Shown in pieces: positions 1 to 9,234 of a stretch of 64,000 nucleotides of DNA. Below the pieces are notes generated by a model. That model had not been told where the DNA came from. It saw only the letters and a list, made by a program, of their open reading frames with translations, and ran no database searches. This DNA comes from JAHJKV01 sp963678135 (GTDB lineage: Bacteria; Desulfobacterota; Desulfovibrionia; Desulfovibrionales; Desulfovibrionaceae). The stretch spans positions 496,001 through 560,000 of the forward strand of contig OY782667.1 of NCBI GenBank assembly GCA_963678135.1, in the 5' to 3' direction. Made by a program: the position numbers and the translations under genes. Position 1 is the first letter of the stretch, and each line of letters starts with the position of its first letter.

Positions 1-511
1 TTGAAATATTGTCTCGTAAATTTTTAACCTTTTCTTTTCCTGCTTTTTCTTTTTGCTCTACGGTGTCTATTTCAGATATAATTTTTTCTTGTATTGCTTT
101 GGGAGGAAGGGGAATTTTAATGGCTTCAATATCAGAAGCATAAACGTGTGGTTGTCCTTGTCCACGTTGTAACGAATAAAAAACAGATTGAATTGATTTC
201 AAAAATTCAAAAATCAGTTTCGTTGAAATATTTTTTTCATCTTTTGAAATAATCGTATTGCAATCTGAAGCAAAAATAGGCTGTTCCCAATAATTAAGAA
301 ACCCTGCATAAGCACCAGAAGCACTACCCGTAATTACATTGGCTTCACGATTTGCGACATTGTGGTAATAAGCTGGCTCTTTACCACCTGCTATAACTGG
401 GATATATCCTTCAACTGTATCTTTTTCAGTGATGCTAGTTCCTTTTTGGATTACTGCAATTTGGGACAAAGGGTATATTTTGTCGGTTTGCCATATCTCT
501 TCATAATTTAT
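1..511 (-). CDS. Type I/IIG restriction-modification specificity (S) domain, partial, out of frame with its methylase
   Basis: Translating the minus strand in the frame one base back from the upstream methylase gives about 170 residues without a stop, running off the window edge. It contains QTDKIYPLSQIAVIQKG, GYIPVIAGGKEPAYYHN and ITGSASGAYAGFLNYW, the pattern of a type I S-subunit target recognition domain (Methylase_S family). A helical stretch rich in Glu and Lys follows, as in the spacer between two recognition domains. This part should choose the DNA sequence that is methylated or cut. I see no ATG with a ribosome binding site in this frame near its beginning; the coding sequence appears to start inside the A-run that ends the methylase gene. 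It is therefore read as the C-terminal part of one protein separated by a frameshift, not as an independent gene. The far end lies outside the window. Confidence 0.75.
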   Translation of the reverse strand, partial: MNYEEIWQTDKIYPLSQIAVIQKGTSITEKDTVEGYIPVIAGGKEPAYYHNVANREANVITGSASGAYAGFLNYWEQPIFASDCNTIISKDEKNISTKLIFEFLKSIQSVFYSLQRGQGQPHVYASDIEAIKIPLPPKAIQEKIISEIDTVEQKEKAGKEKVKNLRDNIS

Positions 512-3132
512 TTTTTTTTTACTCCTAACGAAATACTTTTGCCAAAACCAACATGATCAAAAGTCAGCATATCCACCAGATCATGGCGAGAAATATTTTT
601 TTGCAAGGATTCATGTATCTCCCTGTCATGCTTACCCTTAAAAGCGTCATAAATATAAGTGCTTGCTTTCTCAGGATTCTCAAAACTGTTTTCATCAAAA
701 AGCTTTGTACACTCGGCAATAGTTTTGCCCTGTTGCATAGGATGTATACCTTCATATCCCCTACGATTGCTGAACCAATAGCCTAAAAAGTTCTTTTCCT
801 CAGCTTTTTTTCCGCTTTTTATAAGTACGATTTTTTGAGCATACACAAGAACGAAGTAATATAATTTTTCTTTTTCAACGGCTAAAACCTGCTGCCAAAA
901 ATCTCCTTCTTTTTTCGCTTTTATCCCTTGGCGATATTCTTTATATAGTTCACAAGCTTGTACTTTTTCATTAGGTTTTTGCTTTAGAAAAGAGATGTAA
1001 TCATCAAAACTTATATCAGCCCAAGCATGAGCAATATATTTACTCACAGGTTTTTCTATTCCGTTAAGAGTAACATCCTGATAAGTATTAAAAAAATTAT
1101 CTACAGTATTTCTCAAGTTAATGCTGTCATAATTATTTCGCCGGCGCAAAAACAGCACCACTGTATTAGTGCCTGTAGCCATAAAGGTATTGCTTCCCAA
1201 TTCTGTAATAGCAATAATTTCAAAATACTCTAAAATTATCTCACGGGCTTTAGTATATATACCGCTATTACTTAAAATAGAACTTGGCAAAATAACGCCT
1301 GCAACTCCACCGTCTTTTAAGAGCTGCTTGGTACGCTCTACAAACAAACATTCTATTTCAGAGCTGACATCAGTAAGTTTATCATACAGCTCAAAATCTT
1401 TTTCTGTATAATAGTCTCTTGCTGGCATCTTAAAGGCTGAAATAGAGTACGGGGGATTTGAAATTAAAATGTCAAACTGCTTATTTTCTTTGGGGAAGCT
1501 GCTATCAGTCTGCCCTAAAAGTCCTTTGTACTCTTCACTCTTAAAATTAGCCAAGCCATCACTTAAAATTACATTTGCTAAACCGTCACCATGCAAATAA
1601 CAGCCGACTTTACCCACTTTTACCAAACGATAATCTTTTTCTATTCCATAAACATATTGTGTCGCCCAATCAAAATGATCCTCCTGCCACGCTTTGACCT
1701 TCTTGGAAGCATCTGAGATATAACTATCAGCTTTTTTTTGATTGATAAGGTCTTGTATCTCATGCATGCTTTCAGTTAGAAAATGTCCACTCCCTGCTGC
1801 GTAATCAATAATGTAAGGCAGTAAATTATCACGTTCCCCTTTTTCAAGCTTCTCATTCACTAAATCATTCATAGGTAAACTTTTAATAATGAACTGCGCT
1901 ATAGGAACTGGAGTAAAAAATTGTCCAGACTCCTGTTTAAGACCTGTGGTAAGAAGTAATTCAAAAAAATCAGATAGGTATTGCTGGCGTTTATTATATC
2001 GAATTCTAAAACTCTGCAAAAGCTCAACAATTTCTTTTACAATTTTAGCATTATCAATAAAAGATTGCTTGTCATAAACTTCTTTAATCGCAAATTCGTT
2101 ATTTTTTTCTAGCCGTATTCTGTAAAATTCTTTAAGCAATTCTTCTTTCACAGAAGAGCCAAGATGTTTATACTTATTTTCAAATTCTTCTTCAGAAAAA
2201 TCAGTGACTCTTTTTTCCAAAAACTCCCACATTCCGTTTTTATACAAATCAGATAAACGAATTAAAAAATCCACATAAGCGTTTTCGCCTTCCGTAATAT
2301 CATGCCCTTCCAGCCACTGAAATTTCAATTCTTCATTTTCTCTGGTTGTTTTTTCATCGTAAACCTTACAAAGGAACAGAGTAAAAATCTTGTTAAAAGC
2401 ATTTGGCTTATCAGAAACAACGTTATGGCGTAAAATTTCTAAAAAGCGATTAAAAATAAAACTGCTATCCTTTTGTTTGATTGATTTTAGTTGTTTTGGA
2501 GTTAGAGCTTTGCTCTTAAAATTATACGGTGCAACCCAATTCTCAAAAATTCCATTGTCTTTTGTCAGTTTATTCCATTTTTCATAAAAATCTTTTGCAT
2601 CACCAGTACGATATTCATCTTCAATTTTTATAATTTCATTCTTGTATACAATTTCATTATCTTTTAGCTCAGAAGCATAAAGCATTATTGTATCAGCTTT
2701 ATTGCTAAATTTAAAGTATGTAAAAAGTTGTCCACCATCTTTATGCAAACGCTTTATAGCCTTATTTAATTCATTCCCTAGTGTTTTGCATTCAATTAAA
2801 AGATACTCTGAACCGTCATCACGGGTAACGCAAATATCCAATCTTGCAGAATGCTGATGTCCAGCAGACCAAGTTTTTTCTAAAATTATGTTCTCAGGCT
2901 TATACCCTTTTTCAAGAAGCCTGTTTACACATTCAAGAATTACAAAGTTTTCTGGTTGGGAAAAATTTTGCGTGGTTTTGCTTTCAGACTTTATTTTGGT
3001 ACCGTAATGAATAATTGCCCTCTTAAAATCTATCTCAAGGGCATATCCATCAGCATATTTTTTTATGAAAATATCTACGGCATTTTCTTTTGGTTGAAAT
3101 CCGATTTTTTGTGCTAATTTCTTGATATACAT
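508..3132 (-). CDS. Restriction-modification protein: nuclease-like N-terminus fused to N6-adenine methylase
   Basis: The product is 874 aa. The N-terminal 200 residues carry a PD-(D/E)xK nuclease pattern (RLDICV, then LLIECKT near residue 115), as in HsdR-like N-termini. Residues of about 380-700 form an N6-adenine methyltransferase: the SAM-binding motif DYAAGSGHF and the catalytic motif NPPYS are both present. The combination of cleavage and methylation in one chain is that of type IIG or fused R-M-S enzymes. The chain ends GVKKK at a stop directly behind a ten-A run, and the specificity domain continues in the next frame. No strong ribosome binding site precedes the ATG. The gene is visibly more AT-rich than its neighbours, which fits horizontal acquisition. 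The cleavage activity is inferred from the motif only. Confidence 0.85.
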   Translation of the reverse strand: MYIKKLAQKIGFQPKENAVDIFIKKYADGYALEIDFKRAIIHYGTKIKSESKTTQNFSQPENFVILECVNRLLEKGYKPENIILEKTWSAGHQHSARLDICVTRDDGSEYLLIECKTLGNELNKAIKRLHKDGGQLFTYFKFSNKADTIMLYASELKDNEIVYKNEIIKIEDEYRTGDAKDFYEKWNKLTKDNGIFENWVAPYNFKSKALTPKQLKSIKQKDSSFIFNRFLEILRHNVVSDKPNAFNKIFTLFLCKVYDEKTTRENEELKFQWLEGHDITEGENAYVDFLIRLSDLYKNGMWEFLEKRVTDFSEEEFENKYKHLGSSVKEELLKEFYRIRLEKNNEFAIKEVYDKQSFIDNAKIVKEIVELLQSFRIRYNKRQQYLSDFFELLLTTGLKQESGQFFTPVPIAQFIIKSLPMNDLVNEKLEKGERDNLLPYIIDYAAGSGHFLTESMHEIQDLINQKKADSYISDASKKVKAWQEDHFDWATQYVYGIEKDYRLVKVGKVGCYLHGDGLANVILSDGLANFKSEEYKGLLGQTDSSFPKENKQFDILISNPPYSISAFKMPARDYYTEKDFELYDKLTDVSSEIECLFVERTKQLLKDGGVAGVILPSSILSNSGIYTKAREIILEYFEIIAITELGSNTFMATGTNTVVLFLRRRNNYDSINLRNTVDNFFNTYQDVTLNGIEKPVSKYIAHAWADISFDDYISFLKQKPNEKVQACELYKEYRQGIKAKKEGDFWQQVLAVEKEKLYYFVLVYAQKIVLIKSGKKAEEKNFLGYWFSNRRGYEGIHPMQQGKTIAECTKLFDENSFENPEKASTYIYDAFKGKHDREIHESLQKNISRHDLVDMLTFDHVGFGKSISLGVKKK
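511..520 (-). repeat. A10 homopolymer at the methylase/specificity junction
   Basis: Ten consecutive A (minus strand) sit exactly at the end of the methylase frame. With ten, translation stops at TAA one codon later. With eleven (or eight), the frame runs straight into the specificity domain. The sequence AGGAG lies one base upstream of the run, and A AAA AAA is a classical -1 slippery heptamer. The tract could act by phase variation (slipped-strand length change), by programmed -1 frameshifting, or by transcriptional slippage. A sequencing length error is the plain alternative. Confidence 0.7.
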
Positions 3133-3356
3133 GGCTGACTAGTAAACCAAAAACTTAATACACACAACAAAAAGAAACACTCTGGACCATCTACTTAACT
3201 TGTTGATATTTATTGTTAAATATCTTTACTTCTTGAATATACTTTTAAGAATACGGAGAGAGGGAAACAATACATCATTTGCTAAATATTAAGCATACTT
3301 CAGTTCCATTATGTTATATTTGTTTCGATTTATCAGTTATAAATTTTCATAAAAAA

Positions 3357-3746
3357 TTACTCTAGTCGCATATCTCGTCTGGCCGTAGAAAGGGAAATAG
3401 CAAAGCCAGCCACGACATCTATAATTGTCATTGTGGTGATAAAGATAAATGCTGGTTGTCCAAATTGAGGCAGCACAACCAATTCTACCAAGCAAGTCGC
3501 AAAAACAAGTAACGACAAGGCATGATCTATTGCTGTTGACGGAGAGCTACTTGCAGCTTTCATTATTTCTACACAAAGTAGTAGCAATGCGCCCAGTATC
3601 AAAATATCTGCCCCAGTGAACCCTACTAAAGCTTCAGAAGGTAGGGGGATTTTGAACATATCCAGTACAAAAAAATCAGGATCAAAAAATACACAATAAT
3701 TATAAGCTAAAACTATAATTATCATGCTAGGAAAAATGCGGATCAT
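3357..3746 (-). CDS. Small hydrophobic membrane protein of unknown function
   Basis: I do not recognise the family. The 129-residue product is almost entirely hydrophobic, with about four predicted membrane helices (residues about 3-20, 45-63, 75-95 and 98-120) and a short charged tail (TARRDMRLE). It starts at an ATG behind AAGGA with suitable spacing. It stands alone between the restriction-modification gene and uvrA, about 220 bases from the former and 110 from the latter. The 224-base gap on its downstream side holds nothing I can name. Its function cannot be inferred from context. Confidence 0.6.
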   Translation of the reverse strand: MIRIFPSMIIIVLAYNYCVFFDPDFFVLDMFKIPLPSEALVGFTGADILILGALLLLCVEIMKAASSSPSTAIDHALSLLVFATCLVELVVLPQFGQPAFIFITTMTIIDVVAGFAISLSTARRDMRLE

Positions 3747-3855
3747 GAGTTTTTCCTTGGTTAGGTTATCTGCCTACTCAATACTTTGTACCCCTACGCA
3801 GTCCGAAGTGCAACTTAAGACATTACCCAAAGTGAAAAATATCAAATGATGAGGC

Positions 3856-6639
3856 TTACTTTTTCAAAAAATTACCTGTGATTGAGCAAGGGTCAGATAT
3901 AATTGTCTCAGGGCTACCATGTGCGACAATCTCTCCTCCATTTTCTCCGCCACCTGGCCCAAGATCAAATATCCAATCTGAGGCCATGACCACATCAGCA
4001 TTATGTTCGATGATAATCACTGTGGCTCCTTTATTCACTAATTCGCGTAAAACACGAATGAGTTTTCCCACTTCGTGCATGTGTAAACCCGTGGTTGGTT
4101 CGTCTAAAATATACAAGGTGCTGGGTAAAGAGCGTTTGCCCAATTCACGGCTAATTTTTATACGCTGAGCTTCACCACCGGAAAGAGTTGTCGCGGGTTG
4201 ACCAAGGCGAAGATATTCTAAGCCCACTTGCTCTAAAACCACAAGGCGTCTGAGCAATGTAGGATGATGTTCAAAGAATTTTTTTGCCTGACGAACAGTC
4301 ATGTTCAAAACATCATCAATGCTTTGGCCTTTATATTTTACTTCCAAAGTACGATTTGAATACCGTTTGCCTTTACAAGCTTCGCAGGTAACGTAAATAT
4401 CAGGAAGAAAATGCATTTCAACACGAATTTGTCCATCCCCACGGCAATGTTCACAACGTCCACCTTTGACGTTAAAACTAAAACGCCCTGGTTGATAACC
4501 GCGTGTTTTGGCTTCTTTGGTATTGGCAAAAATTTTGCGTATTTCATCAAATATTTTGGTATATGTCGCAGGGTTTGAACGTGGTGTACGCCCTATGGGA
4601 GTTTGATCAATAGCAATTACTTTTTCAATGGCTTCAAGTCCCTCAATGCCTTGAATTTGACCAGGATTATCTACCCGAATACCACGGGAAAGCGCGATAT
4701 GTTTATATAAAGAATCAACCACCAAGGAACTTTTTCCAGAGCCGGAAACTCCTGTAAAACATACCATTTGTCCTAAGGGAATTGCTACATCAAGATTTTT
4801 AAGATTATTGGTATTTACCCCTTTCAGCTGTATTTTTCCTGTTGCTTGTGGGCGTTTTTCAGGGATTTCTATCTGTAAATCCTTACGCAAGTATTTTGCT
4901 GTAAGAGAATTTTTCTTCCGTAACAGTTGCGGTACACTACCTTGAAAAACGACTTCTCCACCAAGCCAACCTGAGCCAGGGCCAAGCTCAATAATATGAT
5001 CCGCAGCTCGAATGGCTGCTTCATCATGCTCTACGACAAGCACTGTGTTTCCACGCTCTTGAAGATTTCTCAAAGTCCCAAGCAAGCGTTGATTATCCCT
5101 CGGATGGAGGCCAATGGACGGTTCATCTAAGACATAGGTGACTCCAACAAGACCGCTACCAAGCTGCGAAGCTAACCTGATACGTTGAGCTTCACCACCG
5201 GAAAGTGTGGACATATTACGCTCAAGCGAAAGATACTCCAGCCCTACGTTGACCATAAATCCAAGGCGGTGTACTAATTCTTTGAGTAAAGGTTCAGCAA
5301 TACGCTTGTCTTGCCCTGTAAATGAAAGTGATTGTAGCCAATCCAAAGCCTTAGAAATAGACATTGAGGTAAAACTTGCAATATTTACCCCCTGTACCAG
5401 TACAGAAAGCGTTTCTGGTCTAAGCCGTGCACCGTGACATTGTGGGCAAGATTTTGTTTGCCTAAAGCGAGTCATCCAATCGTCCCAAACTCCTGCTTCA
5501 CGCCGTCCAAATTCGAGAATTTCTACTATACCCGGCCAATCTAAGGCAATATCACCATAGAAAAGCGCGTCCCAAGCTGCTTCAGAAAATTTGTTTAGGG
5601 GGGTATCCAAGGTAAAATCGTAGCGAGAGCCTAATTTTTGCAGTCGTGGCCCGTATATTTTTTGGCGATATGCAGATTTCCAAGGGATAATTCCACCTTG
5701 ATTAAGAGAAAGCCCTTTATTGGGAGCAATAAGTTTTGGTTCAAAATACTCTACACTACCAAGGCCGGAACACGCTGGACAAGCACCTTGCGGAGAATTA
5801 AAGGAAAAAAGCTGAGGGCTTAAGCGAGGCATGGAAATTTTACACTGCGAGCATGTGGAAAGAGTGGAGACAAGCCTGTCTTGAGCACTGTCTTGAGTAC
5901 TATCTGATGCTTGTACAATACTAATTATCAAAGAATCACTGCCTTTACTCAGTGCAAGTTCAACTGAATCAGCAACTCTTTTTTTAATATCCGGCTTCAT
6001 GATAAGCCTATCCACCACAAGCTCAATACTGTGCCGTTTATTTTTTTCAAGTTCACCCACTTCATCAAGAGAGTAAACTTTTCCATTCACTCGAATGCGT
6101 GCAAAACCTTCCTTGCGGAGTTTGGTGAAAAGTTCTTTATGCGTGCCTTTTTGATGTTCTACGAGTGGAGCAAGTAAAAGAAAACGAGTACCTGCTTGAA
6201 GCTCCATTATTTCATCCACAATTTGATCTGTGGTTTGAGCTTCAATAGCTTTAGCACATTGTGGGCAGTGAAAAACACCTAATCTAGCAAAAAATACACG
6301 CAAAAAATCGTACACTTCGGTTACAGTGCCTACTGTGGATCGCGGATTGCGAGTACTTGTTTGCTGCTCTAAAGAAATGGCAGGGGAAAGACCTTCAACT
6401 TTATCCACGTCTGGCTTATCCATTTTGGGCAAAAATTGTCGTGCATAGGTTGAAAGCGATTCCACATATCGGCGTTGGCCTTCGGCATACACAATGTCAA
6501 AAGCCAAAGTGGACTTTCCTGAACCAGAAGGGCCGCAAACAATCACCATCTTGTTTCGCGGAATATCCAAATCAATATTTTTGAGGTTGTGATGTCGCGC
6601 GCCCTGTATATGAATGAGCTTGTGTTGTTTTTTACTCAT
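3856..6639 (-). CDS. uvrA: Excinuclease ABC subunit A
   Basis: UvrA is the damage-sensing ATPase of nucleotide excision repair; it loads UvrB onto lesions. The 927-aa product has the full family layout: first Walker A GPSGSGKST (near residue 35), the first signature LSGGEAQRIRLASQLG, second Walker A GVSGSGKSSLV, and the second signature LSGGEAQRIKISRELG followed by ILDEPTTGLH. Cysteine pairs for zinc modules are visible: CPQC near residue 121, CSQC/CPAC near 275, and CEHC/CEAC in the C-terminal half. Length is normal (about 940). It is transcribed alone; no uvrB or uvrC is nearby. The ribosome binding site is weak, but the N-terminus MSKKQHKLIHIQGARHHNLK matches the family start. Confidence 0.98.
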   Translation of the reverse strand: MSKKQHKLIHIQGARHHNLKNIDLDIPRNKMVIVCGPSGSGKSTLAFDIVYAEGQRRYVESLSTYARQFLPKMDKPDVDKVEGLSPAISLEQQTSTRNPRSTVGTVTEVYDFLRVFFARLGVFHCPQCAKAIEAQTTDQIVDEIMELQAGTRFLLLAPLVEHQKGTHKELFTKLRKEGFARIRVNGKVYSLDEVGELEKNKRHSIELVVDRLIMKPDIKKRVADSVELALSKGSDSLIISIVQASDSTQDSAQDRLVSTLSTCSQCKISMPRLSPQLFSFNSPQGACPACSGLGSVEYFEPKLIAPNKGLSLNQGGIIPWKSAYRQKIYGPRLQKLGSRYDFTLDTPLNKFSEAAWDALFYGDIALDWPGIVEILEFGRREAGVWDDWMTRFRQTKSCPQCHGARLRPETLSVLVQGVNIASFTSMSISKALDWLQSLSFTGQDKRIAEPLLKELVHRLGFMVNVGLEYLSLERNMSTLSGGEAQRIRLASQLGSGLVGVTYVLDEPSIGLHPRDNQRLLGTLRNLQERGNTVLVVEHDEAAIRAADHIIELGPGSGWLGGEVVFQGSVPQLLRKKNSLTAKYLRKDLQIEIPEKRPQATGKIQLKGVNTNNLKNLDVAIPLGQMVCFTGVSGSGKSSLVVDSLYKHIALSRGIRVDNPGQIQGIEGLEAIEKVIAIDQTPIGRTPRSNPATYTKIFDEIRKIFANTKEAKTRGYQPGRFSFNVKGGRCEHCRGDGQIRVEMHFLPDIYVTCEACKGKRYSNRTLEVKYKGQSIDDVLNMTVRQAKKFFEHHPTLLRRLVVLEQVGLEYLRLGQPATTLSGGEAQRIKISRELGKRSLPSTLYILDEPTTGLHMHEVGKLIRVLRELVNKGATVIIIEHNADVVMASDWIFDLGPGGGENGGEIVAHGSPETIISDPCSITGNFLKK

Positions 6640-6727
6640 ATGGTACTTTTAGAAGTTAAACATCGCTTTTATAAAAACATATCTGATTTTTTCGATACAA
6701 CATATGTTTTGCTACTGGCCTTCAAAA

Positions 6728-7588
6728 CTAGCTCCATGCTCTGGAGTACTCGGCTGCAAATTGGGCAAAACTTTGAGCCGGAGAGCTGCTTAAATATTCC
6801 ACTGCCTTGGTTTTGAAAGAAGTATAATCACTTCGCGCATAGCGGTGCATAGAAAGAAGCATATGAATATTCCATTCTGGTATCCCGATTTGTTCTAAAG
6901 CCATGCCATATTCTTCAATGTCCGCGGATTCATACTCTACACTTTTCCCCGTGCTTTGCGAAAGTATTTCTGCAAGTTCAACATTTGAAAGAGCAGCTGG
7001 TCCTGTCAACACATAGGTTTTCCTTGTTTCAGGATTTTGAGCAGTGAGTAAAGAAGCAGCGCAAGCTGCAACATCGCGTAAGTCAATAAAACTGGTGCGA
7101 CTTTCTCTTTCCGGCACCCACAGTTTTCCCAGCTCTTTCACCTTTTCAGCGTGCAAAGTAAGGTAATTTTGCATAAAAGGGGCAGCACGCAAGGTAATAT
7201 AAGGCAGACCGGATTCTTCCAAGTCTGCGTCGACTGCTCCATGAATTTTGCCAAGCTGAAAATGGGCATTTGGATCCGCGCCCATGCACGAAAGATTCAC
7301 CACCAGCTTGACGCCGGCTCCCTTGGCAGCTTCAATAATTCGAGAACCATATCGACGCATGTCTTTATGCAGGGGAAGTACCACAAAAAGTCTCTCAACA
7401 CCTTGCAGGGCACTCTTTATGCTTTCAGGAACATCGTAATCAAACGGCACAAAAGAGACTCCCGGGTCTTTCGTTGCCATAGCTTCAGGGGCACGAACTC
7501 CAGCCAATACTTTAATTCCTTGAGAAGTGAGTTTTTTGATTACTTCGCTGCCTACCTGACCTGTAGCACCGGTCACCAAAATTTTCAT
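6728..7588 (-). CDS. NmrA-like NAD(P)-binding oxidoreductase
   Basis: The product is an atypical short-chain dehydrogenase of the NmrA/QorB group: the Rossmann dinucleotide motif GATGQVG sits at residues 7-13 of MKILVTGATGQVG. The body shows FIDLRDVA and ITLRAAPFMQN, both common in NmrA-type proteins. The substrate is unknown; relatives are quinone or NADPH-dependent reductases or redox-sensing regulators. I start the gene at the ATG ending at 7588 because AAGGAG lies seven bases upstream; the earlier in-frame ATG touches that site. The length, 286 aa, is typical. It stands between uvrA and the DUF3592-like gene on the same strand. Confidence 0.85.
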   Translation of the reverse strand: MKILVTGATGQVGSEVIKKLTSQGIKVLAGVRAPEAMATKDPGVSFVPFDYDVPESIKSALQGVERLFVVLPLHKDMRRYGSRIIEAAKGAGVKLVVNLSCMGADPNAHFQLGKIHGAVDADLEESGLPYITLRAAPFMQNYLTLHAEKVKELGKLWVPERESRTSFIDLRDVAACAASLLTAQNPETRKTYVLTGPAALSNVELAEILSQSTGKSVEYESADIEEYGMALEQIGIPEWNIHMLLSMHRYARSDYTSFKTKAVEYLSSSPAQSFAQFAAEYSRAWS

Positions 7589-7608
7589 CGACATCTCCTT
7601 GATTGGTA

Positions 7609-8061
7609 TTAATCAAAAATTGAATATAAAATATAAACGGAAAGGATACATCCGGTTATCAATACAATCAGCCTGATACTACGCCATGTATCATTTTTGG
7701 GGGCAGATACGCTCTGTTCCAAATTGTTTGGGTTGACACAAATAGCAAGTTTTTTCTCGCTTGAGCTTAGTATTTTTTGCCTTCCCAAAACTGCCGAAGC
7801 AGTAAAAGATTGTCCATGTATCTCATAACAATAGTGTGCAACATATTCTTGCACAAATTTTGTTCCACCTAGGCATCCTGCCTGCTCGTTTTGTTCCAGA
7901 GTTTGCTCAAGTACTGTGGCCTGAAGCATGAACCAAGTGCTCAGTTTTTGTCTACGCAGCAGGTCTTTGATTTCAAGCAGCAAGCCACAAAGACTCCCCC
8001 CTAGTAGAGGAATAAAGAGAAGCAAAAGACTGAATCGAAAAAGGGCACTGTCCAGTTGCAA
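7609..8061 (-). CDS. DUF3592-like membrane protein
   Basis: The 150-residue protein has one N-terminal membrane helix (residues about 9-28) and one at the C-terminus (about 128-147). In between is an extracytoplasmic domain with the pattern Q-ATVLEQTLEQ, HYCYEIHGQSF and AICVNPNNLEQS. This resembles DUF3592, where a Y-x-Y-x-v-x-G strand is followed by a v-Y-P-x-n motif. The role is unknown. The start is a TTG behind a strong GGAGG. It is 48 bases downstream of folD and 20 bases upstream of the NmrA-like gene, so the three may share a transcript. Confidence 0.65.
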   Translation of the reverse strand: MQLDSALFRFSLLLLFIPLLGGSLCGLLLEIKDLLRRQKLSTWFMLQATVLEQTLEQNEQAGCLGGTKFVQEYVAHYCYEIHGQSFTASAVLGRQKILSSSEKKLAICVNPNNLEQSVSAPKNDTWRSIRLIVLITGCILSVYILYSIFD

Positions 8062-8109
8062 AATTCCTCCAGCAACACATATGCAAAACGTTCTATATCG
8101 CTTCCTAGG

Positions 8110-8979
8110 CTAATCAGCAATGGCTTGATAATTTTTTTTGTAGGCAATCACTGTATTTTTAAGCAACATGGCAATAGTCATAGGGCCAACTCCACCAGGA
8201 ACCGGTGTGATGGCTGCAACCTTTTGGCTGACTGTTTCAAAATCGACATCACCAACAAGTCCTTGTTCTGTACGATTGATGCCCACATCAACCACCACAG
8301 CACCGGGCTTGACCATGTCCGCGGTGATAAATTGTGGAATCCCTACAGCAGCAAACAAAAAATCTGCTTCCAAGCACTCTTTTTTTAAGTCTTTCGTATG
8401 TGAATGGCAAAGAGTTACTGTGGCATTGCCACAAGCACCGCTTTGCCCTAAAAGCAGCGCGAGTGGTTTTCCTACGATATTTGAACGCCCAATAACCACG
8501 GCTTTCTTGCCAGCCGGATTTAAGTTATAACGCACAAGCATTTCCAAAACCCCAGCCGGGGTACAGGACTTAAAGCCGGACAAGCCCAAGGTCATTTTCC
8601 CAACATTATGCGGATGGAATCCATCAACATCTTTAGCAGGATCAATAAGCTCCAAACAACGCTGAGAATCAAGCCCTTTGGGCAAAGGAAGCTGAAGCAA
8701 TATACCATCTACGCTATCATCTTGATTAAGTGTTTGAATACAATTTTCTATTGTTTCCTGAGATGTTGTTGCAGGCAAACGAATACTTTTTCCATGTATA
8801 CCAACTTCTTCACAAGCACGCTCTTTATTGCGTACATAAACCTGAGAGGCAGGGTCTTCCCCAACCAAAATAACAGACAGCCCCGGGGCACGCCCAATGC
8901 TTTGCTGTAACGTATTGATTTCTGCTTTAAGTTCCTCGCGCAAGGTAGCCGCTGTCTCTTTTCCATTAAGTAAAATCAT
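8110..8979 (-). CDS. folD: Bifunctional methylenetetrahydrofolate dehydrogenase / cyclohydrolase
   Basis: FolD interconverts 5,10-methylene-, methenyl- and 10-formyl-tetrahydrofolate with NADP, supplying one-carbon units for purines and formyl-Met. The 289-aa product has the conserved SQVYVRNKERACEEVGI (active-site Tyr and Lys), DGILLQLPLPKGL, and the NADP-binding VVIGRSNIVGKPLALLL, ending with TPVPGGVGPMTIAMLLKNT. I start at the ATG ending at 8979 because AGAAGGAG precedes it; the longer frame adds eleven residues foreign to the family. It is divergent from the MerR-type gene, with about 255 bases between them. Confidence 0.97.
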   Translation of the reverse strand: MILLNGKETAATLREELKAEINTLQQSIGRAPGLSVILVGEDPASQVYVRNKERACEEVGIHGKSIRLPATTSQETIENCIQTLNQDDSVDGILLQLPLPKGLDSQRCLELIDPAKDVDGFHPHNVGKMTLGLSGFKSCTPAGVLEMLVRYNLNPAGKKAVVIGRSNIVGKPLALLLGQSGACGNATVTLCHSHTKDLKKECLEADFLFAAVGIPQFITADMVKPGAVVVDVGINRTEQGLVGDVDFETVSQKVAAITPVPGGVGPMTIAMLLKNTVIAYKKNYQAIAD

Positions 8980-9234
8980 GGCAAAACTCCTTCTAAAACA
9001 ACCAAAAAACAATACTACTTTCTATTTTTTATACTCAACTCTTTATACTCAACAATGTGTGCATGGCTTTTGTGAGTATATCTTTGCCTAAGACACACTC
9101 TGCCGTCAATACAACCTTATGGCCTTTGACAGGAGTTTAACCTTAAAAAAAATTTAGACTTTCTATTGAAAAAATATGCGTTCTCCCGTATGGGGTGAAC
9201 AGCAATAAAAAAACATATACCAACAAGAGTCGCC

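Noticed and set aside
361..504. Independent start for the specificity gene at the ATG near 504
   Set aside because: That ATG opens a frame that stops after 17 codons and is not the specificity frame.
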